Origin: Canna indica | Lineage: Eukaryota > Streptophyta > Magnoliopsida > Zingiberales > Cannaceae | Direction of reading: 5' to 3' | DNA length: 64,000 nt | Assembly: GCA_034359265.1 (NCBI GenBank) | Contig: CP136898.1 | Location: 53,681,501 to 53,745,500, forward strand | Shown: in pieces, positions 49,148-62,767 of the stretch | Layout of the letters: each line of letters starts with the position of its first letter | How positions within the stretch are numbered: the first letter of the stretch is position 1 | The notes under the pieces: model-generated | Told to the model about the DNA's origin: nothing | What the model saw: only the letters and a program-made list of their open reading frames with translations | The model's database searches: none | Position numbers and translations under genes: made by a program

Positions 49148-49958
49148 AGTGAACGTTCTGGAGTCGGTCGGGACTCAGATTGCTGGGCGTTTCGAGCCGA
49201 TACCCCGAAGTTCAATTAGTCGGCTTCGTTCAAGATTCTATTCGAAAAAATCTTGCAATTCATTGCATTAGTCTATCAAAAATAACTCGATTAACAAATT
49301 CTCCCATCACAGTGAATGTTCTGGAGTCGGTCGGGACTCAGATTTCTGGTCGTTTCGAGTCGATACCCCGAAGTTCAATCAGTCGACTTCGTTCAAGATT
49401 CTATTCGAAAAATCTTGCAATTCTTTGCATCAGTCAGTCAAAAATAACTCGATTAACAACTTATCCCATCACAGTGAATGTTCTGGAGTCGGTCGGGACT
49501 CATATTGCTGGGCATTTCCAGCCAATACCCCGAAGTTCAATCAGTCGGCTTCGTTCAAGATTCTATTCAAAAAATCTTGCAATTCTTTGCATTAGTCTGT
49601 CAAAAATAACTCGATTAACAACTTCTCCCATCACAGTGAATGTTCTGGAATCGCCCGGGACTCAGATTTCTGGTCGTTTCGAGTCGATACCTGAAAGTTC
49701 AATCAGTAGGCTTCGTTCAGCAATCTGTTCGAAAAACCGTGTAATTCTTTGCATTAGTCTGTCAAAAATAACTCGATTAACAACTTATCCCATCACAGTG
49801 AATGTTCTGGAGTTGCTCGGGACTCAGATTGCTGGGCGTTTTGAGCCGATACCCCGAAGTTCAATCAGTCGTCTTCGTTCAAGATTCTATTCGAAATATC
49901 TTGCAATTCTTTGCATTAGTCTGTCAACAATAACTCGATTAACAACTTATCCCATCAC
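49148..49958 (+). repeat. 5-mer unit, 811 bp: e-f-g-c-d
   Basis: f has gaaaaatcttgc instead of gaaaattcttgc. d has gttttgag and cagtcgtcttcg. Confidence 0.9.
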
Positions 49959-51417
49959 AGTGAACGTTCTGGAGTCGGTCGGGACTCAGATTGCTGGGCG
50001 TTTCGAGCCGATACCCCGAAGTTCAATTAGTCGGCTTCGTTCAAGATTCTATTCGAAAAAATCTTGCAATTCATTGCATTAGTCTATCAAAAATAACTCG
50101 ATTAACAAATTCTCCCATCACAGTGAATGTTCTGGAGTCGGTCGGGACTCAGATTTCTGGTCGTTTCGAGTCGATACCCCGAAGTTCAATCAGTCCACTT
50201 CGTTCAAGATTCTATTCGAAAATTCTTGCAATTCTTTGCATCAGTCAGTCATAAATAACTCGATTAACAACTTATCCCATCACAGTGAATGTTCTGGAGT
50301 CGGTCGGGACTCAGATTGCTGGGCATTTCCAGCCAATACACCGAAGTTCAATCAGTCGGCTTCGTTCAAGATTCTATTCAAAAAATCTTGCAATTCTTTG
50401 CATTAGTCTGTAAAAAATAACTCGATTAACAACTTCTCCCATCACAGTGAATGTTCTGGAATCGCCCAGGACTAAGATTTCTGGTCGTTTCGAGTCGATA
50501 CCTGAAAGTTCAATCAGTAGGCTTCGTTCAGCATTCTGTTAGAAAAACTGTGTAATTCTTTGCATTAGTTTGTCAAAAATAACTCGATTAACAACTTATC
50601 CCATCACAGTGAATGTTCTGGAGTTGCTCGGGACTCAGATTGCTGGGCGTTTCGAGCCGATACCCCGAAGTTCAATCAGTCGGCTTCGTTCAAGATTCTA
50701 TTCGAAATATCTTGCAATTCTTTGCATTAGTCTGTCAAAAATAACTCGATTAACAACTTCTCCCATCACAGTGAATGTTCTGGAATCGCCCGGGACTCAG
50801 ATTTCTGGTCGTTTCGAGTCGATACCTGAAAGTTCAATCAGTAGGCTTCGTTCAGCAATCTGTTCGAAAAACCGTGTAATTCTTTGCATTAGTCTGTCAA
50901 AAATAACTCGATTAACAACTTATCCCATCACAGTGAATGTTCTGGAGTTGCTCGGGACTCAGATTGCTGGGCGTTTCGAGCCAATACCCCGAAGTTCAAT
51001 CAGTCGGCTTCGTTCAAGATTCTATTCGAAAAATCTTGCAATTCTTTGCATTAGTTTGTCAAAAATAACTCGATTAACAACTTCTCCCATCACAGTGAAT
51101 GTTCTGGAAGCGCCCGGGACTCAGATTTCTGGTCGTTTCGAGTAGATACCTGAAAGTTCAATCAGTAGGCTTCGTTCAGCATTCTGTTAGAAAAACTATG
51201 TAATTCTTTGCATTAGTTTGTCAAAAATAACTCGATTAACAACTTATCCCATCACAGTGAATGTTCTGGAGTTGCTCGGGACTCAGATTGCTCGGCGTTT
51301 TGAGCCGATACCCCGAAGTTCAATCAGTCGGCTTCGTTCAAGATTCTATTCGAAATATCTTGCAATTCTTTGCATTAGTCTGTCAACAATAACTCGATTA
51401 ACAACTTATCCCATCAC
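49959..51417 (+). repeat. 9-mer unit, 1459 bp: e-f-g-mosaic-d-c-a-b-d
   Basis: Private marks are gtcagtcataaataac in f, aatacaccgaag in g, ctgtaaaaaataac at the end of g and cccaggactaag in the mosaic monomer. All recur 1459 bp downstream. GTCGAC in f is lost here (cagtccacttcg). Confidence 0.93.
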
Positions 51418-52876
51418 AGTGAACGTTCTGGAGTCGGTCGGGACTCAGATTGCTGGGCGTTTCGAGCCGATACCCCGAAGTTCAATTAGTCGGCTTCGTT
51501 CAAGATTCTATTCGAAAAAATCTTGCAATTCATTGCATTAGTCTATCAAAAATAACTCGATTAACAAATTCTCCCATCACAGTGAATGTTCTGGAGTCGG
51601 TCGGGACTCAGATTTCTGGTCGTTTCGAGTCGATACCCCGAAGTTCAATCAGTCGACTTCGTTCAAGATTCTATTCGAAAATTCTTGCAATTCTTTGCAT
51701 CAGTCAGTCATAAATAACTCGATTAACAACTTATCCCATCACAGTGAATGTTCTGGAGTCGGTCGGGACTCAGATTGCTGGGCATTTCCAGCCAATACAC
51801 CGAAGTTCAATCAGTCGGCTTCGTTCAAGATTCTATTCAAAAAATCTTGCAATTCTTTGCATTAGTCTGTAAAAAATAACTCGATTAACAACTTCTCCCA
51901 TCACAGTGAATGTTCTGGAATCGCCCAGGACTAAGATTTCTGGTCGTTTCGAGTCGATACCTGAAAGTTCAATCAGTAGGCTTCGTTCAGCATTCTGTTA
52001 GAAAAACTGTGTAATTCTTTGCATTAGTTTGTCAAAAATAACTCGATTAACAACTTATCCCATCACAGTGAATGTTCTGGAGTTGCTCGGGACTCAGATT
52101 GCTGGGCGTTTCGAGCCGATACCCCGAAGTTCAATGAGTCGGCTTCGTTCAAGATTCTATTCAAAATATCTTGCAATTCTTTGCATTAGTCTGTCAAAAA
52201 TAACTCGATTAACAACTTCTCCCATCACAGTGAATGTTCTGGAATCGCCCGGGACTCAGATTTCTGGTCGTTTCGAGTCGATACCTGAAAGTTCAATCAG
52301 TAGGCTTCGTTCAGCAATCTGTTCGAAAAACCGTGTAATTCTTTGCATTAGTCTGTCAAAAATAACTCGATTAACAACTTATCCCATCACAGTGAATGTT
52401 CTGGAGTTGCTCGGGACTCAGATTGCTGGGCGTTTCGAGCCAATACCCCGAAGTTCAATCAGTCGGCTTCGTTCAAGATTCTATTCGAAAAATCTTGCAA
52501 TTCTTTGCATTAGTTTGTCAAAAATAACTCGATTAACAACTTCTCCCATCACAGTGAATGTTCTGGAAGCGCCCGGGACTCAGATTTCTGGTTGTTTCGA
52601 GTAGATACCTGAAAGTTCAATCAGTAGGCTTCGTTCAGCATTCTGTTAGAAAAACTATGTAATTCTTTGCATTAGTTTGTCAAAAATAACTCGATTAACA
52701 ACTTATCCCATCACAGTGAATGTTCTGGAGTTGCTCGGGACTCAGATTGCTCGGCGTTTTGAGCCGATACCCCGAAGTTCAATCAGTCGGCTTCGTTCAA
52801 GATTCTATTCGAAATATCTTACAATTCTTTGCATTAGTCTGTCAACAATAACTCGATTAACAACTTATCCCATCAC
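51418..52876 (+). repeat. 9-mer unit, 1459 bp: e-f-g-mosaic-d-c-a-b-d
   Basis: Near-identical copy of the preceding unit with all four private marks. The first d has caatgagtcgg and attcaaaatatc. Confidence 0.93.
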
Positions 52877-53687
52877 AGTGAACGTTCTGGAGTCGGTCGG
52901 GACTCAGATTGCTGGGCGTTTCGAGCCGATACCCCAAAGTTCAATTAGTCGGCTTCGTTCAAGATTCTATTCGAAAAAATCTTGCAATTCATTGCATTAG
53001 TCTATCAAAAATAACTCGATTAACAAATTCTCCCATCACAGTGAATGTTCTGGAGTCGGTCGGGACTCAGATTTCTGGTCGTTTCGAGTCGATACCCCGA
53101 AGTTCAATCAGTCGACTTCGTTCAAGATTCTATTCGAAAATTCTTGCAATTCTTTGCATCAGTCAGTCAAAAATAACTCGATTAACAACTTATCCCATCA
53201 CAGTGAATGTTCTAGAGTCGGTCGGGACTCAGATTGCTGGGCATTTCCAGCCAATACCCCGAAGTTCAATCAGTCGGCTTCGTTCAAGATTCTATTCAAA
53301 AAATCTTGCAATTCTTTGCATTAGTCTGTCAAAAATAACTCGATCAACAACTTCTCCCATCACAGTGAATGTTCTGGAATCGCCCGGGACTCAGATTTCT
53401 GGTCGTTTCGAGTCGATACCTGAAAGTTCAATCAGTAGGCTTCGTTCAGCAATCTGTTCGAAAAACCGTGTAATTCTTTGCATTAGTCTGTCAAAAATAA
53501 CTCGATTAACAACTTATCCCATCACAGTGAATGTTCTGGAGTTGCTCGGGACTCAGATTGCTGGGCGTTTCGAGCCAATACCCCGAAGTTCAATCAGTCG
53601 GCTTCGTTCAAGATTCTATTCGAAAAATCTTGCAATTCTTTGCATTAGTTTGTCAAAAATAACTCGATTAACAACTTATCCCATCAC
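52877..53687 (+). repeat. 5-mer unit, 811 bp: e-f-g-c-a
   Basis: a is followed directly by e and ends cttatccc rather than cttctccc, as expected if b and d were removed by recombination at the monomer end. g has ttctagag. Confidence 0.9.
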
Positions 53688-54822
53688 AGTGAACGTTCTG
53701 GAGTCGGTCGGGACTCAGATTGCTGGGCGTTTCGAGCCGATACCCCGAAGTTCAATTAGTTGGCTTCGTTCAAGATTCTATTCGAAAAAATCTTGCAATT
53801 CATTGCATTAGTCTATCAAAAATAACTCGATTAACAAATTCTCCCATCACAGTGAATGTTCTGGAGTCGGTCGGGACTCAGATTTCTGGTCGTTTCGAGT
53901 CGATACCCCGAAGTTCAATCAGTCGACTTCGTTCAAGATTCTATTCGAAAATTCTTGCAATTCTTTGCATCAGTCAGTCAAAAATAACTCGATTAACAAC
54001 TTATCCCATCACAGTGAATGTTCTAGAGTCGGTCGGGACTCAGATTGCTGGGCATTTCCAGCCAATACCCCGAAGTTCAATCAGTCGGCTTCGTTCAAGA
54101 TTCTATTCAAAAAATCTTGCAATTCTTTGCATTAGTCTGTCAAAAATAACTCGATTAACAACTTCTCCCATCACAGTGAATGTTCTGGAATCGCCCGGGA
54201 CTCAGATTTCTGGTCGTTTCGAGTCGATACCTGAAAGTTCAATCAGTAGGCTTCGTTCAGCAATCTGTTCGAAAAACCGTGTAATTCTTTGCATTAGTCT
54301 GTCAAAAATAACTCGATTAACAACTTATCCCATCACAGTGAATGTTCTGGAGTTGCTCGGGACTCAGATTGCTGGGCGTTTCGAGCCAATACCCCGAAGT
54401 TCAATCAGTCGGCTTCGTTCAAGATTCTATTCGAAAAATCTTGCAATTCTTTGCATTAGTTTGTCAAAAATAACTCGATTAACAACTTCTCCCATCACAG
54501 TGAATGTTCTGGAAGCGCCCGAGACTCAGATTTCTGGTCGTTTCGAGTAGATACCTGAAAGTTCAATCAGTAGGCTTCGTTCAGCATTCTGTTAGAAAAA
54601 CTATGTAATTCTTTGCATTAGTTTGTCAAAAATAACTCGATTAACAACTTATCCCATCACAGTGAATGTTCTGGAGTTGCTCGGGACTCAGATTGCTCGG
54701 CGTTTTGAGCCGATACCCCGAAGTTCAATCAGTCGGCTTCGTTCAAGATTCTATTCGAAATATCTTAAAATTCTTTGCATTAGTCTGTCAACAATAACTC
54801 GATTAACAACTTATCCCATCAC
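53688..54822 (+). repeat. 7-mer unit, 1135 bp: e-f-g-c-a-b-d
   Basis: First of nine consecutive 7-mers. e has agttggcttcg, b has gcgcccgagac and gagtagatacc, and d has gctcggcgttttgag and cttaaaattc. Confidence 0.94.
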
Positions 54823-55957
54823 AGTGAACGTTCTGGAGTCGGTCGGGACTCAGATTGCTGGGCGTTTCGAGCCGATACCCCAAAGTTCAATTAGTCGGCT
54901 TCGTTCAAGATTCTATTCGAAAAAATCTTGCAATTCATTGCATTAGTCTATCAAAAATAACTCGATTAACAAATTCTCCCATCACAGTGAATGTTCTGGA
55001 GTCGGTCGGGACTCAGATTTCTGGTCGTTTCGAGTCGATACCCCGAAGATCAATCAGTCGACTTCGTTCAAGATTCTATTCGAAAATTCTTGCAATTCTT
55101 TGCATCAGTCAGTCAAAAATAACTCGATTAACAACTTATCCCATCACAGTGAATGTTCTAGAGTCGGTCGGGACTCAGATTGCTGGGCATTTCCAGCCAA
55201 TACCCCGAAGTTCAATCAGTCGGCTTCGTTCAAGATTCTATTCAAAAAATCTTGCAATTCTTTGCATTAGTCTGTCAAAAATAACTCGATTAACAACTTC
55301 TCCCATCACAGTGAATGTTCTGGAATCGCCCGGGACTCAGATTTCTGGTCGTTTCGAGTCGATACCTGAAAGTTCAATCAGTAGGCTTCGTTCAGCAATC
55401 TGTTCGAAAAACCGTGTAATTCTTTGCATTAGTCTGTCAAAAATAACTCGATTAACAACTTATCCCATCACAGTGAATGTTCTGGAGTTGCTCGGGACTC
55501 AGATTGCTGGGCGTTTCGAGCCAATACCCCGAAGTTCAATCAGTCGGCTTCGTTCAAGATTCTATTCGAAAAATCTTGCAATTCTTTGCATTAGTTTGTC
55601 AAAAATAACTCGATTAACAACTTCTCCCATCACAGTGAATGTTCTGGAAGCGCCCGGGACTCAGATTTCTGGTCGTTTCGAGTAGATACCTGAAAGTTCA
55701 ATCAGTAGGCTTCGTTCAGCATTCTGTTAGAAAAACTATGTAATTCTTTGCATTAGTTTGTCAAAAATAACTCGATTAACAACTTATCCCATCACAGTGA
55801 ATGTTCTGGAGTTGCTCGGGACTCAGATTGCTCGGCGTTTTGAGCCGATACCCCGAAGTTCAATCAGTCGGCTTCGTTCAAGATTCTATTCGAAATATCT
55901 TACAATTCTTTGCATTAGTCTGTCAACAATAACTCGATTAACAACTTATCCCATCAC
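54823..55957 (+). repeat. 7-mer unit, 1135 bp: e-f-g-c-a-b-d
   Basis: e has accccaaag, f has ccgaagatcaatc and d has gctcggcgttttgag and cttacaattc. Confidence 0.94.
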
Positions 55958-57092
55958 AGTGAACGTTCTGGAGTCGGTCGGGACTCAGATTGCTGGGCGT
56001 TTCGAGCCGATACCCCAAAGTTCAATTAGTCGGCTTCGTTCAAGATTCTATTCGAAAAAATCTTGCAATTCATTGCATTAGTCTATCAAAAATAACTCGA
56101 TTAACAAATTCTCCCATCACAGTGAATGTTCTGGAGTCGGTCGGGACTCAGATTTCTGGTCGTTTCGAGTCGATACCCCGAAGTTCAATCAGTCGACTTC
56201 GTTCAAGATTCTATTCGAAAATTCTTGCAATTCTTTGCATCAGTCAGTCAAAAATAACTCGATTAACAACTTATCCCATCACAGTGAATGTTCTAGAGTC
56301 GGTCGGGACTCAGATTGCTGGGCATTTCCAGCCAATACCCCGAAGTTCAATCAGTCGGCTTCGTTCAAGATTCTATTCAAAAAATCTTGCAATTCTTTGC
56401 ATTAGTCTGTCAAAAATAACTCGATTAACAACTTCTCCCATCACAGTGAATGTTCTGGAATCGCCCGGGACTCAGATTTCTGGTCGTTTCGAGTCGATAC
56501 CTGAAAGTTCAATCAGTACGCTTCGTTCAGCAATCTGTTCGAAAAACCGTGTAATTCTTTGCATTAGTCTGTCAAAAATAACTCGATTAACAACTTATCC
56601 CATCACAGTGAATGTTCTGGAGTTGCTCGGGACTCAGATTGCTGGGCGTTTCGAGCCAATACCCTGAAGTTCAATCAGTCGGCTTCGTTCAAGATTCTAT
56701 TCGAAAAATCTTGCAATTCTTTGCATTAGTTTGTCAAAAATAACTCGATTAACAACTTCACCCATCACAGTGAATGTTCTGGAAGCGCCCGGGACTCAGA
56801 TTTCTGGTCGTTTCGAGTCGATACCTGAAAGTTCAATCAGTAGGCTTCGTTCAGCATTCTGTTAGAAAAACTATGTAATTCTTTGCATTAGTTTGTCAAA
56901 AATAACTCGATTAACAACTTATCCCATCACAGTGAATGTTCTGGAGTTGCTCGGGACTCAGATTGCTGGGCGTTTCGATCCGATACCCCGAAGTTCAATC
57001 AGTCGGCTTCGTTCAAGATTGTATTCGAAATATCTTGCAATTCTTTGCATTAGTCTGTCAACAATAACTCGATTAACAACTTATCCCATCAC
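55958..57092 (+). repeat. 7-mer unit, 1135 bp: e-f-g-c-a-b-d
   Basis: c has cagtacgcttcg, a has accctgaag and d has tcgatccg and gattgtattcg. These recur 2270 bp downstream. Confidence 0.94.
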
Positions 57093-58227
57093 AGTGAACG
57101 TTCTGGAGTCGGTCGGGACTCAGATTGCTGGGCGTTTCGAGCCGATACCCCGAAGTTCAATTAGTTGGCTTCGTTCAAGATTCTATTCGAAAAAATCTTG
57201 CAATTCATTGCATTAGTCTATCAAAAATAACTCGATTAACAAATTCTCCCATCACAGTGAATGTTCTGGAGTCGGTCGGGACTCAGATTTCTGGTCGTTT
57301 CGAGTCGATACCCCGAAGTCCAATCAGTCGACTTCGTTCAAGATTCTATTCGAAAAATCTTGCAATTCTTTGCATCAGTCAGTCAAAAATAACTCGATTA
57401 ACAACTTATCCCATCACAGTGAATGTTCTGGAGTCGGTCGGGACTCATATTGCTGGGCATTTCCAGCCAATACCCCGAAGTTCAATCAGTCGGCTTCGTT
57501 CAAGATTCTATTCAAAAAATCTTGCAATTCTTTGCATTAGTCTGTCAAAAATAACTCGATTAACAACTTCTCCCATCACAGTGAATGTTCTGGAATCGCC
57601 CGGGACTCAGATTTCTGGTCGTTTCGAGTCGATACCTGAAAGTTCAATCAGTAGGCTTCGTTCAGCAATCTGTTCGAAAAACCGTGTAATTCTTTGCATT
57701 AGTCTGTCAAAAATAACTCGATTAACAACTTATCCCATCACAGTGAATGTTCTGGAGTTGCTCGGGACTCAGATTGCTGGGCGTTTCGAGCCAATACCCC
57801 GAAGTTCAATCAGTCGGCTTCGTTCAAGATTCTATTCGAAAAATCTTGCAATTCTTTGCATTAGTTTGTCAAAAATAACTCGATTAACAACTTCTCCCAT
57901 CACAGTGAATGTTCTGGAAGCGCCCGGGACTCAGATTTCTGGTCGTTTCGAGTAGATACCTGAAAGTTCAATCAGTAGGCTTCGTTCAGCATTCTGTTAG
58001 AAAAACTATGTAATTCTTTGCATTAGTTTGTCAAAAATAACTCGATTAACAACTTATCCCATCACAGTGAATGTTCTGGAGTTGCTCGGGACTCAGATTG
58101 CTCGGCGTTTTGAGCCGATACCCCGAAGTTCAATCAGTCGGCTTCGTTCAAGATTCTATTAGAAATATCTTACAATTCTTTGCATTAGTCTGTCAACAAT
58201 AACTCGATTAACAACTTATCCCATCAC
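57093..58227 (+). repeat. 7-mer unit, 1135 bp: e-f-g-c-a-b-d
   Basis: e has agttggcttcg and f has gaagtccaatc, both recurring at +2270. d has tctattagaaatatc. Confidence 0.94.
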
Positions 58228-59362
58228 AGTGAACGTTCTGGAGTCGGTCGGGACTCAGATTGCTGGGCGTTTCGAGCCGATACCCCAAAGTTCAATTAGT
58301 CGGCTTCGTTCAAGATTCTATTCGAAAAAATCTTGCAATTCATTGCATTAGTCTATCAAAAATAACTCGATTAACAAATTCTCCCATCACAGTGAATGTT
58401 CTGGAGTCGGTCGGGACTCAGATTTCTGGTCGTTTCGAGTCGATACCCCGAAGTTCAATCAGTCGACTTCGTTCAAGATTCTATTCGAAAATTCTTGCAA
58501 TTCTTTGCATCAGTCAGTCAAAAATAACTCGATTAACAACTTATCCCATCACAGTGAATGTTCTAGAGTCGGTCGGGACTCAGATTGCTGGGCATTTCCA
58601 GCCAATACCCCGAAGTTCAATCAGTCGGCTTCGTTCAAGATTCTATTCAAAAAATCTTGCAATTCTTTGCATTAGTCTGTCAAAAATAACTCGATTAACA
58701 ACTTCTCCCATCACAGTGAATGTTCTGGAATCGCCCGGGACTCAGATTTCTGGTCGTTTCGAGTCGATACCTGAAAGTTCAATCAGTACGCTTCGTTCAG
58801 CAATCTGTTCGAAAAACCGTGTAATTCTTTGCATTAGTCTGTCAAAAATAACTCGATTAACAACTTATCCCATCACAGTGAATGTTCTGGAGTTGCTCGG
58901 GACTCAGATTGCTGGGCGTTTCGAGCCAATACCCTGAAGTTCAATCAGTCGGCTTCGTTCAAGATTCTATTCGAAAAATCTTGCAATTCTTTGCATTAGT
59001 TTGTCAAAAATAACTCGATTAACAACTTCTCCCATCACAGTGAATGTTCTGGAAGCGCCCGGGACTCAGATTTCTGGTCGTTTCGAGTCGATACCTGAAA
59101 GTTCAATCAGTAGGCTTCGTTCAGCATTCTGTTAGAAAAACTATGTAATTCTTTGCATTAGTTTGTCAAAAATAACTCGATTAACAACTTATCCCATCAC
59201 AGTGAATGTTCTGGAGTTGCTCGGGACTCAGATTGCTGGGCGTTTCGATCCGATACCCCGAAGTTCAATCAGTCGGCTTCGTTCAAGATTGTATTCGAAA
59301 TATCTTGCAATTCTTTGCATTAGTCTGTCAACAATAACTCGATTAACAACTTATCCCATCAC
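58228..59362 (+). repeat. 7-mer unit, 1135 bp: e-f-g-c-a-b-d
   Basis: Copy of 55958-57092 (cagtacgcttcg, accctgaag, gattgtattcg). One visible difference is the end of a: cttctccc here, cttcaccc there. Confidence 0.94.
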
Positions 59363-60497
59363 AGTGAACGTTCTGGAGTCGGTCGGGACTCAGATTGCTG
59401 GGCGTTTCGAGCCGATACCCCGAAGTTCAATTAGTTGGCTTCGTTCAAGATTCTATTCGAAAAAATCTTGCAATTCATTGCATTAGTCTATCAAAAATAA
59501 CTCGATTAACAAATTCTCCCATCACAGTGAATGTTCTGGAGTCGGTCGGGACTCAGATTTCTGGTCGTTTCGAGTCGATACCCCGAAGTCCAATCAGTCG
59601 ACTTCGTTCAAGATTCTATTCGAAAAATCTTGCAATTCTTTGCATCAGTCAGTCAAAAATAACTCGATTAACAACTTATCCCATCACAGTGAATGTTCTG
59701 GAGTCGGTCGGGACTCATATTGCTGGGCATTTCCAGCCAATACCCCGAAGTTCAATCAGTCGGCTTCGTTCAAGATTCTATTCAAAAAATCTTGCAATTC
59801 TTTGCATTAGTCTGTCAAAAATAACTCGATTAACAACTTCTCCCATCACAGTGAATGTTCTGGAATCGCCCGGGACTCAGATTTCTGGTCGTTTCGAGTC
59901 GATACCTGAAAGTTCAATCAGTAGGCTTCGTTCAGCAATCTGTTCGAAAAACCGTGTAATTCTTTGCATTAGTCTGTCAAAAATAACTCGATTAACAACT
60001 TATCCCATCACAGTGAATGTTCTGGAGTTGCTCGGGACTCAGATTGCTGGGCGTTTCGAGCCAATACCCCGAAGTTCAATCAGTCGGCTTCGTTCAAGAT
60101 TCTATTCGAAAAATCTTGCAATTCTTTGCATTAGTTTGTCAAAAATAACTCGATTAACAACTTCTCCCATCACAGTGAATGTTCTGGAAGCGCCCGGGAC
60201 TCAGATTTCTGGTCGTTTCGAGTCGATACCTGAAAGTTCAATCAGTAGGCTTCGTTCAGCATTCTGTTAGAAAAACTATGTAATTCTTTGCATTAGTTTG
60301 TCAAAAATAACTCGATTAACAACTTATCCCATCACAGTGAATGTTCTGGAGTTGCTCGGGACTCAGATTGCTGGGCATTTCGATCCGATACCCCGAAGTT
60401 CAATCAGTCGGCTTCGTTCAAGATTCTATTCGAAATATCTTGCAATTCTTTGCATTAGTCTGTCAACAATAACTCGATTAACAACTTATCCCATCAC
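59363..60497 (+). repeat. 7-mer unit, 1135 bp: e-f-g-c-a-b-d
   Basis: Copy of 57093-58227 through a (gaagtccaatc), then different b and d (gagtcgatacc, gggcatttcgatccg). Confidence 0.94.
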
Positions 60498-61632
60498 AGT
60501 GAACGTTCTGGAGTCGGTCGGGACTCAGATTGCTGGGCGTTTCGAGCCGATACCCCGAAGTTCAATTAGTTGGCTTCGTTCAAGATTCTATTCGAAAAAA
60601 TCTTGCAATTCATTGCATTAGTCTATCAAAAATAACTCGATTAACAAATTCTCCCATCACAGTGAATGTTCTGGAGTCGGTCGGGACTCAGATTTCTGGT
60701 CGTTTCGAGTCGATACCCCGAAGTTCAATCAGTCGACTTCGTTCAAGATTCTATTCGAAAAATCTTGCAATTCTTTGCATCAGTCAGTCAAAAATAACTC
60801 GATTAACAACTTATCCCATCACAGTGAATGTTCTGGAGTCGGTCGGGACTCATATTGCTGGGCATTTCCAGCCAATACCCCAAAGTTCAATCAGTCGGCT
60901 TCGTTCAAGATTCTATTCAAAAAATCTTGCAATTCTTTGCATTAGTCTGTCAAAAATAACTCGATTAACAACTTCTCCCATCACAGTGAATGTTCTGGAA
61001 TCGCCCGGGACTCAGATTTCTGGTCGTTTCGAGTCGATACCTGAAAGTTCAATCAGTAGGCTTCGTTCAGCAATCTGTTCGAAAAACCGTGTAATTCTTT
61101 GCATTAGTCTGTCAAAAATAACTCGATTAACAACTTATCCCATCACAGTGAATGTTCTGGAGTTGCTCGGGACTCAAATTGCTGGGCGTTTCGAGCCAAT
61201 ACCCCGAAGTTCAATCAGTCGGCTTCGTTCAAGATTCTATTCGAAAAATCTTGCAATTCTTTGCATTAGTTTGTCAAAAATAACTCGATTAACAACTTCT
61301 CCCATCACAGTGAATGTTCTGGAAGCGCCCGGGACTCAGATTTCTGGTCGTTTCGAGTAGATACCTGAAAGTTCAATCAGTAGGCTTCGTTCAGAATTCT
61401 GTTAGAAAAACTATGTAATTCTTTGCATTAGTTTGTCAAAAATAACTCGATTAACAACTTATCCCATCACAGTGAATGTTCTGGAGTTGCTCGGGACTCA
61501 GATTGCTGGGCGTTTCGAGCCGATACCCCGAAGTTCAATCAGTCGGCTTCGTTCAAGATTCTATTCGAAATATCTTGCAATTCTTTGCATTAGTCTGTCA
61601 ACAATAACTCGATTAACAACTTATCCCATCAC
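60498..61632 (+). repeat. 7-mer unit, 1135 bp: e-f-g-c-a-b-d
   Basis: e has agttggcttcg, f has gaaaaatcttgc, g has accccaaag and b has ttcagaattctg. Confidence 0.94.
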
Positions 61633-62767
61633 AGTGAACGTTCTGGAGTCGGTCGGGACTCAGATTGCTGGGCGTTTCGAGCCGATACCCCGAAGTTCAA
61701 TTAGTCGGCTTCGTTCAAGATTCTATTCGAAAAAATCTTGCAATTCATTGCATTAGTCTATCAAAAATAACTCGATTAACAAATTCTCCCATCACAGTGA
61801 ATGTTCTGGAGTCGGTCGGGACTCAGATTTCTGGTCGTTTCGAGTCGATACCCCGAAGTTCAATCAGTCGACTTCGTTCAAGATTCTATTCGAAAAATCT
61901 TGCAATTCTTTGCATCAGTGAGTCAAAAATAACTCGATTAACAACTTATCCCATCACAGTGAATGTTCTGGAGTCGGTCGGGACTCATATTGCTGGGCAT
62001 TTCCAGCCAATACCCCGAAGTTCAATCAGTCGGCTTCGTTCAAGATTCTATTCAAAAAATCTTGCAATTCTTTGCATTAGTCTGTCAAAAATAACTCGAT
62101 TAACAACTTCTCCCATCACAGTGAATGTTCTGGAATCGCCCGGGACTCAGATTTCTGGTCGTTTCGAGTCGATACCTGAAAGTTCAATCAGTAGGCTTCG
62201 TTCAGCAATCTGTTCGAAAAACCGTGTAATTCTTTGCATTAGTCTGTCAAAAATAACTCGATTAACAACTTATCCCATCACAGTGAATGTTCTGGAGTTG
62301 CTCGGGACTCAGATTGCTGGGCGTTTCGAGCCAATACCCCGAAGTTCAATCAGTCGGCTTCGTTCAAGATTCTATTCGAAAAATCTTGCAATTCTTTGCA
62401 TTAGTTTGTCAAAAATAACTCGATTAACAACTTCTCCCATCACAGTGAATGTTCTGGAAGCGCCCGGGACTCAGATTTCTGGTCGTTTCGAGTAGATACC
62501 TGAAAGTTCAATCAGTAGGCTTCGTTCAGCATTCTGTTAGAAAAACTATGTAATTCTTTGCATTAGTTTGTCAAAAATAACTCGATTAACAACTTATCCC
62601 ATCACAGTGAATGTTCTGGAGTTGCTCGGGACTCAGATTGCTGGGCGTTTTGAGCCGATACCCCGAAGTTCAATCAGTCGGCTTCGTTCAAGATTCTATT
62701 CGAAATATCTTACAATTCTTTACATTAGTCTGTCAACAATAACTCGATTAACAACTTATCCCATCAC
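61633..62767 (+). repeat. 7-mer unit, 1135 bp: e-f-g-c-a-b-d
   Basis: f has gcatcagtgagtc. d has gttttgag, cttacaattctttacatt. Confidence 0.94.

Larger units (their letters stand above)
49959..52876 (+). repeat. 1459-bp 9-monomer super-repeat, two near-identical tandem copies
   Basis: gtcagtcataaataac, aatacaccgaag, ctgtaaaaaataac and cccaggactaag each recur at exact 1459 bp spacing. Copy-specific differences are few (cagtccac in the first, caatgagtcgg in the second). Confidence 0.93.
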
